64,000 nt of DNA from Papiliotrema nemorosa. Lineage: Eukaryota; Basidiomycota; Tremellomycetes; Tremellales; Rhynchogastremaceae. The DNA is taken from assembly GCA_032158125.1 (NCBI GenBank), contig JASKOT010000018.1, positions 248,001 to 312,000 on the forward strand, in the 5' to 3' direction. The position numbers and the translations under genes are program-made. The notes under the pieces are model-generated. The model was not told the DNA's origin and searched no databases. It saw nothing but the letters and a program-made list of their open reading frames with translations. Positions 1-9,340 of this stretch are shown here, piece by piece. Position 1 is the stretch's first letter, and every line of letters starts with the position of its first letter.

Positions 1-173
1 GTGTTCACTTCTTGAATGTAGAGAAAGAAAAGGGGAACGGTAAGGAGGCATGTTTATATCCATCCCGATCTATATTGTCTACGTCCCTTTGCAGATCCCC
101 TCCTTTTCCATCTATGTTTCTATGCGCGAGTGCAGATGCGACTCGAACGGGGTGTTCATTGCTACTCCTCGAC

Positions 174-1157
174 TTACTGCTTGGAGAAGTACTTTTGCTT
201 GTCCGAGGTATCGATAGTATCGGCACCCTCTTCCCAGCCGGCCGGGCAGACCTCTCCGTGCTCGTCGGTGAATTGGAAGGCCTTGACCACTCGGATGGTC
301 TCTTCGACGGATCGACCGACGGGGAGATCGTGAACGTGGGCAGCTCGGAGAGTACCCTTGGGGTCGATGAAGAAGGTTCCTCGGAGAGCGATACCCTCCT
401 CCTCGATGAGGACACCGTAGGCCTTGGACACGACGTGGTTTCGGTCCGCGAGCTGAAGGGTGAAACGATGAATGAGGTAAGGAAAAGGGGGTGAAGGGCA
501 GCGAGGTGGCGAGGAAATGGAAGTTCCCGGGCAAGGAAGATGGATAGGAATTGGCAAGGGGCGAGGTGTAGGAAAAAAGGAAACACAATGTCAGCTGCGT
601 TCCTGCTTTTTGACGACTTTTGCCAACTCACCAAGGTCAATTTGAGATCAGGTCCAAGTCCACCCTGGTTTCGAGGGGTGTTGGCCCAAGCCAAGTGGGT
701 GAACTCGGAGTCGGTGGAAACTCCAACCACCTCAGTGTTGATTCCCTTGAACTTCTCCAAAGCGGCGTTGAAAGCCAAGATCTCGGTTGGGCAGACGACT
801 AACAGTCAGCGAAGTCTCAGAGAACAAGCGGGTCTTCTCACAGGTGAAGTCCTGTATAGTAGAGTGATAAAGGGAAGGAAGAGATGAGTCAGCTGGGGGG
901 GTTCAGATGGTATTGGGGGAAACAAACCATGGGATAGAAGAACAAGACGACCCTGGATATCAGTTGAAGCACATGTGAGGAGACACAAGCTGGACATACC
1001 ATTTGCCTGCAAAGTCTTTGAGGGAGATTTCCTCAAACACACCGTCTTTGACGGCGGTTCCGGCAAAGACGCTAGAAAGATCAGCGAAAAAGCACGAATA
1101 GATAGGTCCAAGGAGCAGGACACACGGAGCGGGCTTTTGAATGATAGCAGCGGACAT
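174..1157 (-). CDS. TSA1: Typical 2-Cys peroxiredoxin (thioredoxin peroxidase)
   Basis: Reduces hydrogen peroxide and organic peroxides with electrons from thioredoxin, in the cytosol. Five exons join to a protein of about 194 residues, the normal family length. The peroxidatic cysteine lies in FTFVCPTE (about C49) and the resolving cysteine in GEVCPAGW (about C171). The GGLG motif (about 92-95) and a C-terminal YF pair (about 190-191) are both present; in this family they mark enzymes that are easily over-oxidised by peroxide. The first exon is only 32 nt (1126-1157). Several introns interrupt the active-site region: one splits the Trp codon of KWVV and another splits the FTF just before the catalytic Cys. 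The start is the ATG of [11 protein letters not shown], with a TATA-like box about 90 bp upstream. The identification is firm; splice sites were inferred by eye but restore an unbroken family-like sequence. Confidence 0.95.
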
Positions 1158-1244
1158 GGTGCGCAAGAGTGTATGGAAGTGCAGGTGAAAAGGTAGTGGT
1201 CGAATGTCAAGTTTGGAAAAAGTCGGGGAATCACAGTCGACCGT

Positions 1245-1254
1245 CTTTATATAT
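1245..1254 (-). promoter_or_regulatory. TATA-like box of TSA1
   Basis: On the minus strand the sequence reads TATATAAAG, 88-97 bp upstream of the TSA1 start codon, which is a usual distance for a fungal TATA element. The rest of the 1158-1666 gap between TSA1 and the upstream aminopeptidase stop holds no convincing gene. I found no clear stress-response element by eye. Confidence 0.45.
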
Positions 1255-1666
1255 CTTTCTTCGAGGACCCGAGTGGCGCGTCTTTGCCCTTTGTCAACTA
1301 CTCGTAGGTGCAGCGTTTCCACCCATTTCATTCATCCTTTAGGGGCTCGCTCTGATCAGACTACATGTGCGTGCATGAGGTGTAGGAATGGCCTGATCTC
1401 ATACATAGTACATGGGCTAGACTCCATCATTCCAGAGGAAATCATCTACTCGTCCCATGTTGATATTCTTCGCGTATATTCCATTGCGTGCGATAAGCGC
1501 AAAAAAAGTCGCCGACGTGAGCCGACGGTTGACTAGACACCTCCCCCTCTGTGCTCTCTCGGCCGAAAGTCCGATCATCCTCGGAACATGGCATCTCGAC
1601 TCATCTGGCAATGCCAGGCATCATCCCCTCATCCATGCATGTGTTTTTCATAGCAGACAGGATAAC

Positions 1667-4267
1667 TCATGTCCAAGGCCATATCTTCTTCGGTTTGGTC
1701 ACTCGATTCAACCAATCTCTCGCATCCTTATCCTCGTCTTCCTGCAACAACGGCTCGAGGGTTTCTTTGACCGACTTGTTGTGCTCGTTCAGCCATACAA
1801 TCTGATCTTTCCTCATCAGACTCCAGTCCACCATGTTGGTCATGATCGGGACCTGATCTTCAGCCGATATGACAAGGCAGTTACAAAGGACTTCACCTGA
1901 GTCAACCGCTCCCATCCAAGCCATTTGTGACCGCCAAATTCAAACATCGTCTGCGGCGTCAGTGGATCATGTAATAGTGCAGAGTTTCGACCCACATCGA
2001 CGCTCTTGCAGACGTAGACGCTTTCAGTTCGGATCCCATATTCCCCTTCTTTGTAGAAACCCGGCTCGATACTCGTCACATGTCCCGGTTTAAACGACAC
2101 ACCATGTGGGAATATGGGGACTGTGATCAGTTGTGTCCATGGAGGCGCTAGCTTACACTCATGAACCGCCAAGTATGACCCGATCCCGTGACCCAGTCCA
2201 TGGCCATAGTCCAGCCCATCTCTGCAAGATCAGGAACGGGGCTCAGCAAGTGGCATGCGCTACGCACTGGTACAAGGATGCTTTTCCAACCATGACCAAT
2301 TTGTCCGCATCCATACCTCGAGGGAAAGTTGCTGTAGCAGCAGCAATATGGCATTGCAATACTCTCGTATATGTCCGCTTGATCTCGTCTGATGGGTTCT
2401 TGCCGAGGTAGAATGTCCTGGTAGTGTCGATAGTGCCATCGAGGTACTGTCCGCCAGAGTCGCTGTTGACAAGTGAGCAAGGCCTAGGGAGAAGGGTTCA
2501 GAGGTACATCACATATGGTGCATCCGGATCTATCACGCTTTCAGCACCCCGTGCTGGTGCATAATGAGGGAGAGCTGATGATCAGTTCTGCAGAGTGTCC
2601 CTCCGAGCATATTACTCACCTCCATTAGGTCCAGAAGCAGAGATATCGCCATATGCCAAGCCGCTATTATTGAGTATACGTCAATTGCCCAAAACTCACG
2701 CAAAGTTTTCTTCCTGCCGCCTGTATCGTAGCAACACCTGCGCAGCGGCCCATTCTCCAACCGGTCGTTGATCTTTCAGGATCTTCTGCTCCAAAAAGGC
2801 CATCCACCTGACCATCGCCCGACCATCTCGTAAGTAAGCCTTTCGGAAACCTTCAATCTCGGTTGCGTTTTTGACCGCTTTGGCAATGTCGACTGGACAT
2901 GATATGATCTCGATCTCGGCCTGACAGGTTAGCATGACATGGTTCACTCCGTGTGTCTTCTTCAAACTAACCGGTGAGGAAGCCTGTGATATTGCCCAGC
3001 TGCATTCTTTTGGTGCAAAGACTTTGATCGCCTTTTTCTCATTTCCGTCCTTCAGCCGAGTGAACGCCTCCTTGACGTAGCTGCCAACTTCTTCCGCACC
3101 ATACTTTCGTATCTCTACACCGACCTCATCCCAGAGACCCTTGACCTCATCGCCCACCTTGTCCTTGTTGACAAACACGACACAGCTGTCCTTTGTCAAG
3201 ACGAGGTAAGCGTAAGCTACCGGACAATACGGTATGTCCCCCGGACATCTGATGTTTAACAGCCAGGCGATTGCTGGGAGAGTCGGCAGGATGTAGATCC
3301 ATTCTCGACGCGGTGAGCGTTTATCGAGTTCCGCCCGGATTCTAGCTAATTTAGAGGCGGAAGATTCGCCGGCGAAGTTAAGAGGATGAGGCACGATGGG
3401 ATCGAAGGAACGGGGAGGGCAAGATCGAATTTTATCGATGAGGTTTTCTTGCAGTGGCACCACTTTCGTTGAGGATGAGTCCAGACGGGTATGGATGGAT
3501 CGTGCGATATCTACAGGTTAGATGGCCCAAGCACGACGTTGGATACAGGACTCACTCAGAGCGATGAGCTTAGGATCGATACCTATTCTTGCACCATCTT
3601 CGAGCTCCTAGAGTCAGCCATGCGGACAAATACAGCCTTACATCGACAACCGCATCTATCCATCCTCCGACCACATCATCTTTCCCCGAACCGCCTTTAG
3701 CTCCTACACGTCGGACCTCCCAACCTTTCGGGACTTGCTTTCCCGCCTGAATCCAGTACCTCGAGTCGACAAAGAGCAACGCGGGAGCGTCGTTAGATGC
3801 AGGGATGAGAGCTGTGCCTGCTGAACCGGTAAAGCCTGATATCCAAGATCGTCTTTCGTCTGACGGCCCAATTTCCTCCGACTATAGGGTTAGCCTACAC
3901 TCCCAAGATGTCGAGTCCACTTGCTTGATGTTCGTCCTCACTTGGCACCACACTACAATATCAGCCATCACTAAGCTTGAGCACGTCAGACTCACTACCA
4001 ATCGACCTTTGCATCTTGGATCTTGACCTTGATATCTCTCAATCGCTGTTCAAGCTCATCGCTCTGTTCCTTCTCCGCAATTTCTGGGACCCGGCCCTTC
4101 GCTTGACCATGAGTAGAGAGATCGCTTCTCTCGATATGGTCTAGGATATCATCTTGAGCAATGGCGCTGTCGCTGAGACACCCCATCATGGCTGTCGATA
4201 TGTCGCTGTAAATAGTCGCATGAACCAGGTGGCTGCTGAACAGCGCAACAACACTGCCATCGGCCAT
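1667..4267 (-). CDS. Xaa-Pro aminopeptidase (M24B, aminopeptidase P)
   Basis: Removes an N-terminal residue that precedes proline; a cytosolic di-metal (usually manganese) peptidase. The C-terminal pita-bread domain carries all five metal ligands in order: the two Asp of DSGGQYLDGTIDTTRT (about 2410-2455), the His of GLGHGIG (about 2180-2200), the Glu of SIEPGFY and the Glu of GIRTESV (about 2000-2070). The N-terminal creatinase domains include VVPSEDEHQ and SWISGFTGSAGTALI (about 3780-3960). The protein ends in a typical C-terminal segment with the stop at 1667. At least six short introns interrupt it. The start is uncertain: the ATG at 4265-4267 (MADGS) is used here, but an in-frame ATG at 4187-4189 (MMGCLSD) would also precede the first conserved block. 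Family assignment is firm. Confidence 0.92.
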
Positions 4268-4723
4268 GACCGAGAGATCACGTGATATGTGTGCGGTATG
4301 TTTTCGGATCCGAGAGTGGCGAAAATCATCAACGTCACTGCTATGCACCCTGGAAAAATCCAAAAAGCGCTCCACCCAGACCTGACCTTTTTCTCATCGA
4401 CGACGAGGACCTCTCCTGGACGGGGACAAGCGAAGTCACTGCGCAAGGTCACAGTCGAATGGATGACACGTGTGCATGGCCGAGCGTCCGGAGGGTCAAG
4501 ATGCAGGGTTCTATGGGAACTGAGTTGGAGCGGCATATTCCACCCCGCTTCTCATCTACGTCTAACCGTCATAGACTAGTGACGTCGATCCCTCGAGACT
4601 TTTGGAAGTCTACACCGCTTCAGACAGGATGAGGGAAAAAAACGTCGGCCTGACCTATATATAAGTCATCCAGACCATCGAGTTCGTCGCCACACTTTTA
4701 ACTAATTACGCTCATCTCTCACC
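4268..4723. promoter_or_regulatory. Divergent intergenic region with TATA box for the secreted glycoprotein gene
   Basis: This 456-bp gap separates the aminopeptidase (minus) from the secreted glycoprotein (plus). On the plus strand TATATATAAG at 4655-4664 lies 60 bp before the start codon at 4724, consistent with a TATA box for a strongly regulated surface or secreted protein. Overlapping open frames on both strands at 4282-4632 show no recognisable domain, and I treat them as chance. Confidence 0.45.
4655..4664 (+). promoter_or_regulatory. TATA box of the secreted glycoprotein gene
   Basis: TATATATAAG lies 60 bp upstream of the start codon at 4724. Its position and strand fit the core promoter of the downstream gene. 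Confidence 0.5.
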
Positions 4724-5781
4724 ATGTTCAAGACCGTCGCAGCTGCATCTCTATTGGCCACTACCGCTCTGGCACAAGTGTCTTCACCTCTTGAAGTCGC
4801 TCAGATCGCGCTCAACTTGTAAGCCCATCGACTTGCGCCTAGACGGTAGCTCATATCCAGCCTATCACCCACCTGTCAGCAGACTGTTCTCTCACTGGTC
4901 AACTCGTCCAGTCCAGTCTATCAATGTCTTCAGATCGACTCTCTCCTCCCCGCGTTGACCACCAACGGATCCATCATCCCTCCAGTCGACGACTACCTCT
5001 CTTCGTTGTGTTACAACTCTCCCTGTAACTCTACCCTCATCAACCAAACTGCCAATGCCGTCGTGCAAGGTTGTTCTTCCGACTTTGCAAGTATCGGTAT
5101 CGACAACCAAACCGTTTCTTCCATCTTTGGACTATACCCCTTGGCGCGAGACGTGGTCTGTTTGAAGAACAACCAAACGGAGTTCTTGTCAAACGCCACT
5201 ATCCCGCTCAACTCTACGTCGTACAACTCGACCAACGGTACCTTCTGCTTGACAGAGTTTGCGACCAACATCACCGGATACCTCGATGTCAATCTTACCA
5301 ACTCTTACGTCGACACTCTCCTCTTGGGCGGCAACTACTCTGCGATCAAGCTCTTGAGGCTATCCCACCTACCGCCTTGTGCTCAGACTGCATCTTTGCA
5401 GCCGTCAACTTGATCGAGGAGCAATATCCCAAGGCTGGTGACTTGGTAGTCAACCGAACGACCAACACCACCATCAACGGATACTTGAACCAGACATGTC
5501 AAGCTACGGGTTTAAACGTCACTTCTGGCTTCCTTCCCGAGGGAATCAACGAGGTCGCCAAGAACGGTACCAACTCAACGACAATCTACCCTTCCTTCAC
5601 CTCCATCCCAGCTGTCTTGAACGGTACTGCTCAGTCCACCTCTGCCATTAGTGCCACCGCATCCTCGGCCCTTTCTACCGCTGCACAAGTCACCTCTGCC
5701 GCTTCTGCTGCTACGAGCGCCGCCTCCCAAGCCTTGGTCGGACGAATGGCGGAGAAGAAGCGATGGATCGGTCAACAATAG
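4724..5781 (+). CDS. Secreted N-glycosylated cysteine-containing protein, frame broken near 5355
   Basis: A signal peptide (MFKTVAAASLLATTALAQ) is followed by one intron starting at 4819. The mature part is rich in Asn-Thr-Ser with scattered Cys (LCYNSPCNST, LCSDCIF). I count 19 N-glycosylation sequons, then an Ala/Ser-rich tail (about 5640-5745) ending in a short basic segment with no hydrophobic GPI signal. It resembles secreted fungal proteins of unknown function with paired cysteines; no enzyme motif is visible. The frame from the signal peptide runs to a stop at 5411-5413, while the frame that holds ALCSDCIF and continues to the stop at 5779-5781 is offset. The two would join naturally with one extra base near 5351-5360. 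A 50-nt intron beginning GTCGAC at 5310 would also restore frame but has a poor donor. So this is either a sequence error, a real frameshift or an unusual intron. Confidence 0.75.
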
Positions 5782-6080
5782 ATCGTGACAGGGAGCAAGA
5801 AGCAGTCAATATCGACTTGACAAACCATAGATAAAATACATGGATCATGTCCGAATGGTAGCCATAGCAAAACATGTAGCTTATAATCAGCATAGATGCA
5901 ATAACAGCTATGCTTGTTAGCTTGGCACGCTTTCTGTCGAGGGTCAAGGCTTATTCTATACCACTTCGAATTGGTATGCAGATGAATCCCCGAAACATAC
6001 CCATGTTACCCATGGCTATACTCATCATCGTGTTCATACATGTCATTATAGCAATACAGTCAAACCCCAGCATCACCTTA
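5782..6080. other. Convergent gap, secreted glycoprotein / DnaJ gene
   Basis: 299 bp between two stop codons, AT-rich, and likely made of the two 3' UTRs. I see no gene. Confidence 0.5.
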
Positions 6081-7166
6081 CTAAGTCTTGCTCTTCTTAC
6101 CCTTCTTCCCTTCATCCTTCTTACCAAACATTTTGGCCTGAAGAGCTTCAAACGCAGCATCGTCCATCTCCCCCGGATCATCCTGTAGTTAGTATACAGC
6201 ATAAATCTCTACTCCACCGCTGACTCACCCTCGCGTCGCTCTTTCGCTTCTTTCCTCCCGCTTTCCGTCTCGCCTTTTCTTCCTCCTCAATCTTGGCATA
6301 CTTCTCCGCCAGCGCATCCAACCCTCTGGACCTATCTTTCTGCCTCTGCAGAATCAAAGCTTGCAGCCCGCTCTCTCCAGAATCCCCCTCGGAAACATTC
6401 TTCCCTTTATCTCCCTGCCTCTTGCCCTTCTTCCCAGTGCCATAAAACTCATCCCATACTCCCAGCTCTTTGGCAGCTTCTTCAGCCTCTTTAGCCTGTT
6501 TCGACGCTGCTTTCCCCCGTTTTGCCTTGGCAGAATTATCGGTAGATGTATTCGTCCACTTTTTCGTCTTTTGCAATGTACCAGAGGAGATGATTCGGTT
6601 GATAGTCTCCACCAAGCGATCTTCGTCTTCGTGTGTGGCATGAGGGATGTGTTCCAGGATGAGCGGTAAAGAACCTTTACATTCCTCGTATGCCTTGATC
6701 AGATCTTCCTCCTCGTCTTTTGAGCCTGGATATCAGTACATGATCCTCTCAACCATCGAGATTCCCAATCACCCTGGTACTTTGCTTTATCATCATCCAA
6801 AGCCTTCCTGTCTATCCTCGTGAAGAGCGTCTCAAAGTACTTATCCCAACCCATCTCCTCTGCATCGGCAAAAGCACTCTCTGCAGTCTTCCCCGTCGCA
6901 TCGTACGTCTTTCTCCGCTTCTCGTCAGATAATACGGCGTACGCGAAGCCAATCTTTTGGAACTGCTTCGCCGCTTCCGCTCTGGCTTCTTCAGATTTGG
7001 ACGAATGTTTGTCGGGGTGGTGAATGAGCGCCAGGCGACGATACGCTTTCTTGATCTCTTCTGGTCTGGCGGAAGGCTGGACAGAGAGGGTGGTATATAA
7101 TATATCGTCCGTTTCGGCTTCTGATTCGGTGAAGAATTGGTGTAGTGGGTCTGCTGTATCGTCCAT
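6081..7166 (-). CDS. J-domain co-chaperone, DNAJC9 type
   Basis: A Hsp70 co-chaperone; human DNAJC9 also binds histones H3-H4 in the nucleus, and that role here is inferred from family only. The N-terminal J domain spans about residues 20-90 and carries HPD in LIHHPDKH, with a canonical helix IV region (YDATGKT). Downstream is the DNAJC9-like block DKYFETLFTRI. After it come acidic and lysine-rich helical segments with coiled-coil character, then a basic tail (GKKGKKSKT). The start is the ATG of MDDTADPLHQFF, just before the J domain. The stop is in a short last exon at 6081. At least two short introns are present. The gene is head-to-head with the cyclophilin gene, with 201 bp between the start codons. 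Confidence 0.85.
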
Positions 7167-7367
7167 AATGTTTCGACGGTCGCTGGCAGAGTAGAGTCCA
7201 AAGTCGGAAGAGGTGACATGAAATCAATCCACTACGCGACGCGACGGTGGCGAACGAGTGGCAAAAAATTGCCACTTTGGGTAATTTGGCTTCCGCCCCC
7301 TCCACGTCTCAGTGGTCCACCACACCTCACTCCTTTCCTTTCCACCACCTATTGGACACCACTCAAG
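7167..7367. promoter_or_regulatory. Bidirectional promoter, DnaJ protein / cyclophilin
   Basis: Only 201 bp separate the divergent start codons of two protein-folding genes, so they must share promoter sequence. Co-regulation, for example by heat or folding stress, is a plausible inference. I did not find a perfect heat-shock element (alternating GAA/TTC) by eye. Confidence 0.5.
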
Positions 7368-8829
7368 ATGGCTCGAAACATCTTGTACCTCTGCATCGCC
7401 GTTCTGGTAGCCATCTTGGCCTTCTTCGCTCCCCAGGCGGAAGCTTCCAAGGGGCCAGTCATCACTCACAAGGTGAATCATCGCCCTGGCAGCTCCACCT
7501 CGCCTGGGATATCACGCTGATGGAGTAGGTCTACTTTGATATCGAACATGGAGGTAAACCCCTCGGACGAGTCGTCATGGGTCTTTACGGAAAGTGAGCT
7601 ATCTGAAACATCGGTCTGGGATGAGCTCACACATAGAACTGTACCCAAGACTGTAGAAAACTTCCGAGCACTCTGTACCGGTGAGACTGCCGATGGAGAG
7701 AAGCTCGGATTCGGATACGAGGGATCTTCTTTCCACCGAATCATCAAGAACTTCATGTGAGTGACGACAACCTCACAGTCTCGAAAGGAGGCCGTCGAAG
7801 GATCTGCCGAGGTGTTTAGGGTTGTGACTGACGACCAGGGCCCAAGGTGGAGACTTTACCAATGGTGACGGGACTGGTGGAAAGTCCATCTACGGCAACA
7901 AGGTCAGCTCACGGTCTTTTCACATCAATCACAGCTGAACAGATCAGTTTGCCGATGAAAACTTCAAGTTGAGACACACTGGACCCGGTGTCCTTTGTCG
8001 GTTTGAACCTTCCCAAAGTCGGAGTAAGCTGACTTGCAGCCATGGCTAATGCTGGACGAGACACCAACGGATCTCAAGTAAGCCAACGCGAAGGAGCGCT
8101 TGTGCTTGTACTGATGGGTAGTTCTTCATCTGCACCGTCAAGACTGCCTGGTTGGACGGCAAGCACGTGAGCAGGACAACCTGGGAGCTAGACGTTCGCT
8201 GATTCCAGGTCGTTTTCGGCAATGTCATCGAGGGCATGGATGTTGTCTACGCCATGGAGAATGTCGAAAAGGGACGATCCGACCGACCCAAGGAGCCGGT
8301 CACTATTGTCAAGTCTGGAGAGGTAAGCTCTGGCCTCGATTTCATGCGCAGAGCTGACTCGTGTAGCTTCCCGTCGAGCTCGAGGTTGATGATGAAGGCA
8401 ACCAGGTACCTCTTCGTCTTGAGCTCTAATCACCTTTCCACCCAAAATCAAAGAGACTATTCAGTCGTACGCCCGACCCCTCATTTTCTCTACCCTCCCA
8501 AAAAAAGAAAAGCACAATCTGAAGCATGCATTATTTCCTTCCTACTCAACACATATCATTCCCTCTTACAGCCCGACTCTACCGGTGACAACGACCTCCC
8601 TGCGACCACTATTGACCTTCCATCCGAAACGGAAGACGAGTTGCTCTCGCAAGAAGAGCTCGATATGGACTACAAGACCATTTCGAATCCGTTCAAGTAT
8701 GCCGCATTCTTTGGTGCTTTTGTAATCCTGCCTGTGGGATTGTACGTGTATTTCTATCGAGGCGGCAAGGAGAATGTAAAGCGTTGGAGGTCGAGGTTTG
8801 GGTATGAAAAGGTGGCGGAAAAGGTATAA
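7368..8829 (+). CDS. Membrane-anchored secretory-pathway cyclophilin (peptidyl-prolyl isomerase)
   Basis: Catalyses cis-trans isomerisation of peptidyl-prolyl bonds in the secretory pathway, probably the ER. An N-terminal signal segment ([20 protein letters not shown]) precedes a complete cyclophilin B-like domain. The catalytic and cyclosporin-binding residues are present: [30 protein letters not shown] and [12 protein letters not shown]. After the domain comes an acidic linker ([15 protein letters not shown]) and a transmembrane helix ([19 protein letters not shown]) with a short basic tail. The enzyme is therefore lumenal and tethered at its C-terminus. There are about seven introns; the last, about 8407-8572, is long for this window. 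No ER-retrieval HDEL is present, which fits membrane anchoring instead. The start at 7368 is the first ATG of the signal peptide. Confidence 0.93.
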
Positions 8830-9340
8830 GCCTGCATCACTAGATCCGAAGGAGGGGTATTGCCGAAACATTGGTGGATACATGCCGGATGCGGTTTCTC
8901 GGCCGTTAGAAGGGGGGTTGTCACCCACTTCCCACCCCTACTCCCCTCCTGGCATGCATCCCCCCTCTGGATGGGTCAACCCATGCATCCATTACCAACA
9001 GAGACCACGAGAGCATCTCAATAATTAATCAGCATCCCACACACTTCCCACTCGTTTATAATCCCCTGGCTACTCAAGTGACCAAAATAAACCCCCACCT
9101 TGCCATCCAGTCATCATCAGCTACGAGTGTCGCAAAGTGAAGACTTGTTTGGCCTTACTCATCGCTTGCGCAACCCTTGGTCAACCTACAGCCACGAGGA
9201 GCTCGTCAGGGCACCCACCAGCTCGGTCTCCGATCGACTCGAGAAAATCATTCAGCATTCCCATATAGCTCATATAAGCTCTGCACAAAGAAAAGAAGCC
9301 CGGATCGGATTTTGTTTACTCTCGTCATCCCAAAGTCATC
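8830..9340. other. Intergenic region upstream of the MFS transporter
   Basis: This 511-bp tandem gap holds C-rich stretches around 8920-8970 and CT/A-rich sequence near 9040-9100. It probably contains the 3' end of the cyclophilin transcript and the promoter and leader of the transporter. I see no supported gene; the open frames at 9100-9431 overlap the transporter start in other frames. Confidence 0.5.
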
